A DNA stretch of 64,000 bases. Origin: Kribbella pittospori (GTDB taxonomy: Bacteria > Actinomycetota > Actinomycetes > Propionibacteriales > Kribbellaceae). Position 1 is the first letter of the stretch; each line of letters starts with the position of its first letter. The DNA is taken from contig NZ_SJKB01000016.1 in assembly GCF_004331465.1 (NCBI RefSeq), positions 100,359-164,358 of the forward strand, in the 5' to 3' direction. The notes below the pieces were generated by a model. The model saw nothing but the letters and a program-made list of their open reading frames with translations. It was not told the origin of the DNA and searched no databases. Both the position numbers and the translations under genes were made by a program. Shown piece by piece: positions 61,752-64,000 of the stretch.

Positions 61752-62673
61752 CGGCTACAAGGACAACTACGACGGTGACGTCGGGCTGATCGACGCGATC
61801 TACTACGCGACCGTCACCCTCACCACCACCGGGTACGGCGACATCACGCCGGTGACCCCGAGCGCGCGGCTCGTGAACGCGTTCATCGTCACGCCACTGC
61901 GGATCGGGTTCCTGGTGGTGCTGGTCGGCACGACACTGGAAGTCCTGGCCAACGAGGGTCGCCGCGTCATGCGCGACACCCGATGGAGGAAGCGCATGAA
62001 GGATCACACCGTCGTCGTCGGCTACGGCACCAAAGGCCGGTCCGCCGTCCAGACGCTGATCAGCAACGGGGTGAAGCGCGACAGCATCGTGGTGATCGAC
62101 CCGCGGGCGCAGGCGATCGGCGACGCCGGCAACGACCAGATGGCCGCATTCCACGGCGACGCGACGAACCGGAACGTCCTGCGCCGGGCCGAGGTGATGA
62201 CGGCACGCGAGGTGATCGTGACGACCGACCGTGACGATGCGGCGGTCCTGGTCACACTGGCCGTCCGGCAGTTGAACCCGACCGCGCACATCGTGGTCGC
62301 GGTCCGCGAGGAGGACAACGTCCCGCTACTGCGGCAGAGCGGGGCCGATGCGGTCGTCACTTCGTCCGAGGCGGTCGGCCGGTTGCTCGGCTTGTCCGCG
62401 GTCAGTCCGAACCTGGGCGAGGTGATGGAGGACCTGCTCACGTACGGCGAGGGCCTCGAGGTCGCCGAACGCCCGGTGCTCGGCCGCGAGGTCGGCAAGC
62501 CCCCGTCCGCGGTGCCGGACCGGGTGGTCTCGGTCGTGCGCGACGGCAAGGTGCACCGGTACTACGATTCCAACGTCTCGGTGCTGGCCGCCGGCGACAA
62601 GCTGATCGTCGTTCGCCCCGCCAAGGAAACCCCCTGGGCCGAACGCCCCGGCGCCGACGAGCAGGACGAGTAG
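61600..62673 (+). CDS. Potassium channel with TrkA-N (RCK) domain
   Basis: 357 residues from GTG 61600. Two hydrophobic helices surround the filter ATVTLTTTGYGDITPVTP (TTGYGD). The cytoplasmic part begins KDHTVVVGYGTKGRSAVQTL, with the NAD-binding fold motif (GYGTKGR) and IVVIDPRAQAIGDAGNDQMA. The C-terminus has a short TrkA-C-like region ending KLIVVRPAKETPW. A single-subunit, tetrameric K+ channel gated by nucleotide or ions. Start overlaps the ACT-GNAT frame; an ATG 61561 is possible but the GTG is nearer to the first helix. Confidence 0.9.
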   Translation: MPPLPTGRNPHGLLVNLPASTRSPLFQLFSRFLVALGLLTVMVLIVVVDRDGYKDNYDGDVGLIDAIYYATVTLTTTGYGDITPVTPSARLVNAFIVTPLRIGFLVVLVGTTLEVLANEGRRVMRDTRWRKRMKDHTVVVGYGTKGRSAVQTLISNGVKRDSIVVIDPRAQAIGDAGNDQMAAFHGDATNRNVLRRAEVMTAREVIVTTDRDDAAVLVTLAVRQLNPTAHIVVAVREEDNVPLLRQSGADAVVTSSEAVGRLLGLSAVSPNLGEVMEDLLTYGEGLEVAERPVLGREVGKPPSAVPDRVVSVVRDGKVHRYYDSNVSVLAAGDKLIVVRPAKETPWAERPGADEQDE

Positions 62674-62744
62674 GCCCTTCCGTCGCACTGTCGGCCTGCT
62701 TAGAGTCGTACTGCCTGGGAGTCGAGTCATGGCAGGGGGCAGTC

Positions 62745-63656
62745 ATGAGGTGGAGCAGGGCGGCTGGGGTTACCGGCGTTTTTGTGCTGGTGTGTGCGGG
62801 ACTGACCGGCGCACAGAGTCAGGCGGCGCCGCCGGGGAACGAGTGGGTAGGTCCGTGCGTCTCGGAGGACAGCGTCGTGCAGGCGCGAGGTGGACCGCGC
62901 GAACCGGATCTCGGGCAGGTCGCGCAGGATCTCCCGGCCTCGGCGAAGGGTCAGGCGAAGCCGGGGTTCAGGGCGACCGTGCCGGTGTACTTCCACGTGG
63001 TCACGGACGGTTCGATCGGCTCGCTCACGTCGGCGCAGATCGCGGCCCAGATCGACGTACTGAACAACACGTACGCCGGTGGTGAGGGCGGCGACCAGAC
63101 CGGCTTCAGCTTCAAGCTGGCCGGCGTGACGCACACCGACAATGCAGCCTGGTTCTACGCGAACCCGGGCGGCACCAACGAGCACAGCATGAAGCAGGCA
63201 CTGCACACCGGTGGGCCGGGCGACCTGAACCTGTACTCGACGACAGCGGGCGACTACCTCGGCTGGGCCTACCTGCCGGACATCGTCACCAAGCCGGGCC
63301 AGGCGTACCTCGACGGCGTGGTGATCGACTGGGAGTCCTTCCTCGGTACGTCGACCACGTACGCGGGCCGCTTCGACCAGGGCGAGACGTCCACCCACGA
63401 GGTCGGGCACTGGCTGAACCTCGAGCACACGTTCTTCGGTGGGTGCAACGCGAAGGGCGACTTCGTCGACGACACTCCGGCGGAGAAGACGCCGACCAGC
63501 GGTTGCCCGGCCGGCAAGGACACTTGTAAGGCACCCGGCCTCGACCCGATCCACAACTACATGGACTACTCGTACGACTCCTGCTACACCGAGTTCACGC
63601 CCGGCCAGTCGCAGCGGATGGCCGATGCGTGGCTGCTGTACCGATCGGGTGCCTGA
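62745..63656 (+). CDS. Secreted M43-type zinc metalloprotease
   Basis: 303 residues with a signal peptide (AAGVTGVFVLVCAGLTGAQSQ region). GFRATVPVYFHVVTDGSIGS, then TSTHEVGHWLNLEHTFFGGC (zinc site HExxHxxxxxH; the usual glycine is asparagine) and NYMDYSYDSCYTEFTPGQSQ (Met-turn) define the cytophagalysin/pappalysin family. Cysteines probably form disulphides. Secreted protease with unknown substrate. The asparagine occurs in some bacterial relatives as I recall, so activity is likely intact. Confidence 0.9.
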   Translation: MRWSRAAGVTGVFVLVCAGLTGAQSQAAPPGNEWVGPCVSEDSVVQARGGPREPDLGQVAQDLPASAKGQAKPGFRATVPVYFHVVTDGSIGSLTSAQIAAQIDVLNNTYAGGEGGDQTGFSFKLAGVTHTDNAAWFYANPGGTNEHSMKQALHTGGPGDLNLYSTTAGDYLGWAYLPDIVTKPGQAYLDGVVIDWESFLGTSTTYAGRFDQGETSTHEVGHWLNLEHTFFGGCNAKGDFVDDTPAEKTPTSGCPAGKDTCKAPGLDPIHNYMDYSYDSCYTEFTPGQSQRMADAWLLYRSGA

Positions 63657-63693
63657 ATCGGCGTGACGTTCGACCGCGGCATCATCGTCCGGG

Positions 63694-63834
63694 CCGCCGC
63701 TGCACCTGCATCCCACGCACGCCGAAGGGTTCTACGTGCCGGCCGGTGAGTTGACCGTGCAACTCGGGGACGAGGTGCTCACCGGCGGGCCGGGGACTTG
63801 GGCGTGCGCGCCGAAGAACACTCCGCGCCCCTGA
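63694..63834 (+). pseudogene. Cupin domain gene remnant
   Basis: A reading frame from 63694 to TGA 63832-63834 gives PPLHLHPTHAEGFYVPAGEL, then VQLGDEVLTGGPGTWACAP: the core of a cupin domain (histidine pair and glycine strand). Both ends are missing: upstream the frame is not preceded by a start, and the next codons after TRP are unrelated. A one-base shift from GTG 63663 would join a short N-terminus (TFDRGIIVRA). It is likely dead, just ahead of a transposase gene. Confidence 0.6.
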
Positions 63835-63955
63835 CCGCGCCGGCGGCGCCGCTTTGCTGGCGTCGACTCCACTTTGTGCATGGGATCCGTACGACGAGCG
63901 CCTTGGCCTCAACCGGTTGTTGCACATGATCTTTGTGTGGTGACTGGAGGTAGTG

Positions 63956-64000
63956 ATGCCGGGTAGGCGGTTGGACGTGCGGGAGCGTCAGGTGATTGAG
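63956..64000 (+). CDS. Start of a possible IS30-type transposase gene (cut by window end)
   Basis: GGAGG precedes ATG 63956 (or GTG 63953) by six bases. The visible residues are PGRRLDVRERQVIE. The words resemble the N-terminus of IS30-family transposases as I remember them, but 15 residues cannot prove it. A cupin remnant just before it supports an insertion. GGTTGTTGCACATGATC near 63913 may lie in or near the element end. Confidence 0.4.
   Translation, partial: MPGRRLDVRERQVIE

Overview
The window is GC-rich (roughly 70%), densely coding DNA from an actinobacterium. Frequent GTG starts, many 4-bp ATGA/GTGA overlaps, frequent GTAC-containing words such as CGTCGTAC, an AfsR/SARP-type regulator, a mycothiol-S-transferase-like protein, FBP-type zinc-finger protein and many secreted proteases fit a soil actinomycete. 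My best guess is Kribbella or a close relative in the Nocardioidaceae; this is inferred from style and was not tested by any search. I see no rRNA, tRNA or CRISPR array.

Layout. 0-11 kb: end of a 2-hydroxyacid dehydrogenase, a GntR regulator, small redox enzymes (two RibD/DHFR-like proteins, an FMN reductase, a covalent-FAD oxidase), a pair of paralogous stress-type proteins, a large AfsR-like regulator, and an unusual flavin monooxygenase-hemerythrin fusion. 11.4-15.7 kb: a decayed, repeat-rich stretch with a PadR regulator, its membrane partner split by an amber codon, a DUF4291 gene with an internal deletion, a LysE exporter, a TipAS-type MerR regulator carrying eight exact-period 27-bp repeats in its N-terminus, and a 350-bp minisatellite. 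15.7-22.2 kb: an AddB/AddA-like helicase-nuclease pair.

23.0-29.4 kb is the most interesting block: one run of overlapping or tightly spaced genes encoding an FtsK/SpoIIIE-type ATPase, a coiled-coil membrane protein, an 86-residue WXG100-sized helical protein, a protein with a helical N-terminus and a long linker, a CdiA-like PD-(D/E)XK toxin domain, a presumed immunity protein and the stump of a second immunity gene. The toxin domain is out of frame with its carrier by one base at a run of five C. I read this as a polymorphic toxin locus with its own ATPase, possibly a reduced type VII-like export system.

29.5-49.9 kb is mostly housekeeping and accessory chromosomal genes: an epimerase, phosphoesterase, DEDDh exonuclease-BRCT protein, pyrE, an FBP zinc-finger protein, YceI, a two-component system, YjbR, a spermidine-synthase-like membrane protein, pgm, a frameshifted HipA-like kinase with DUF3037, a carboxylate-amine ligase, a matrixin-like protease and a double-domain glycerophosphodiesterase. 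A 163-bp near-palindrome resembling a MITE lies before a PD-(D/E)XK-like protein at 36.4 kb. 50-58 kb holds a MacB/LolD-type ABC transporter and a large subtilisin-like protease divergent from a LuxR-type regulator. 59-59.8 kb holds a second immunity cluster without a toxin (a frameshifted Imm7-like gene and a WapI-type immunity gene). The window ends with an ACT-GNAT protein, a potassium channel, an M43 metalloprotease, a cupin remnant and the start of what may be an IS30-type transposase.
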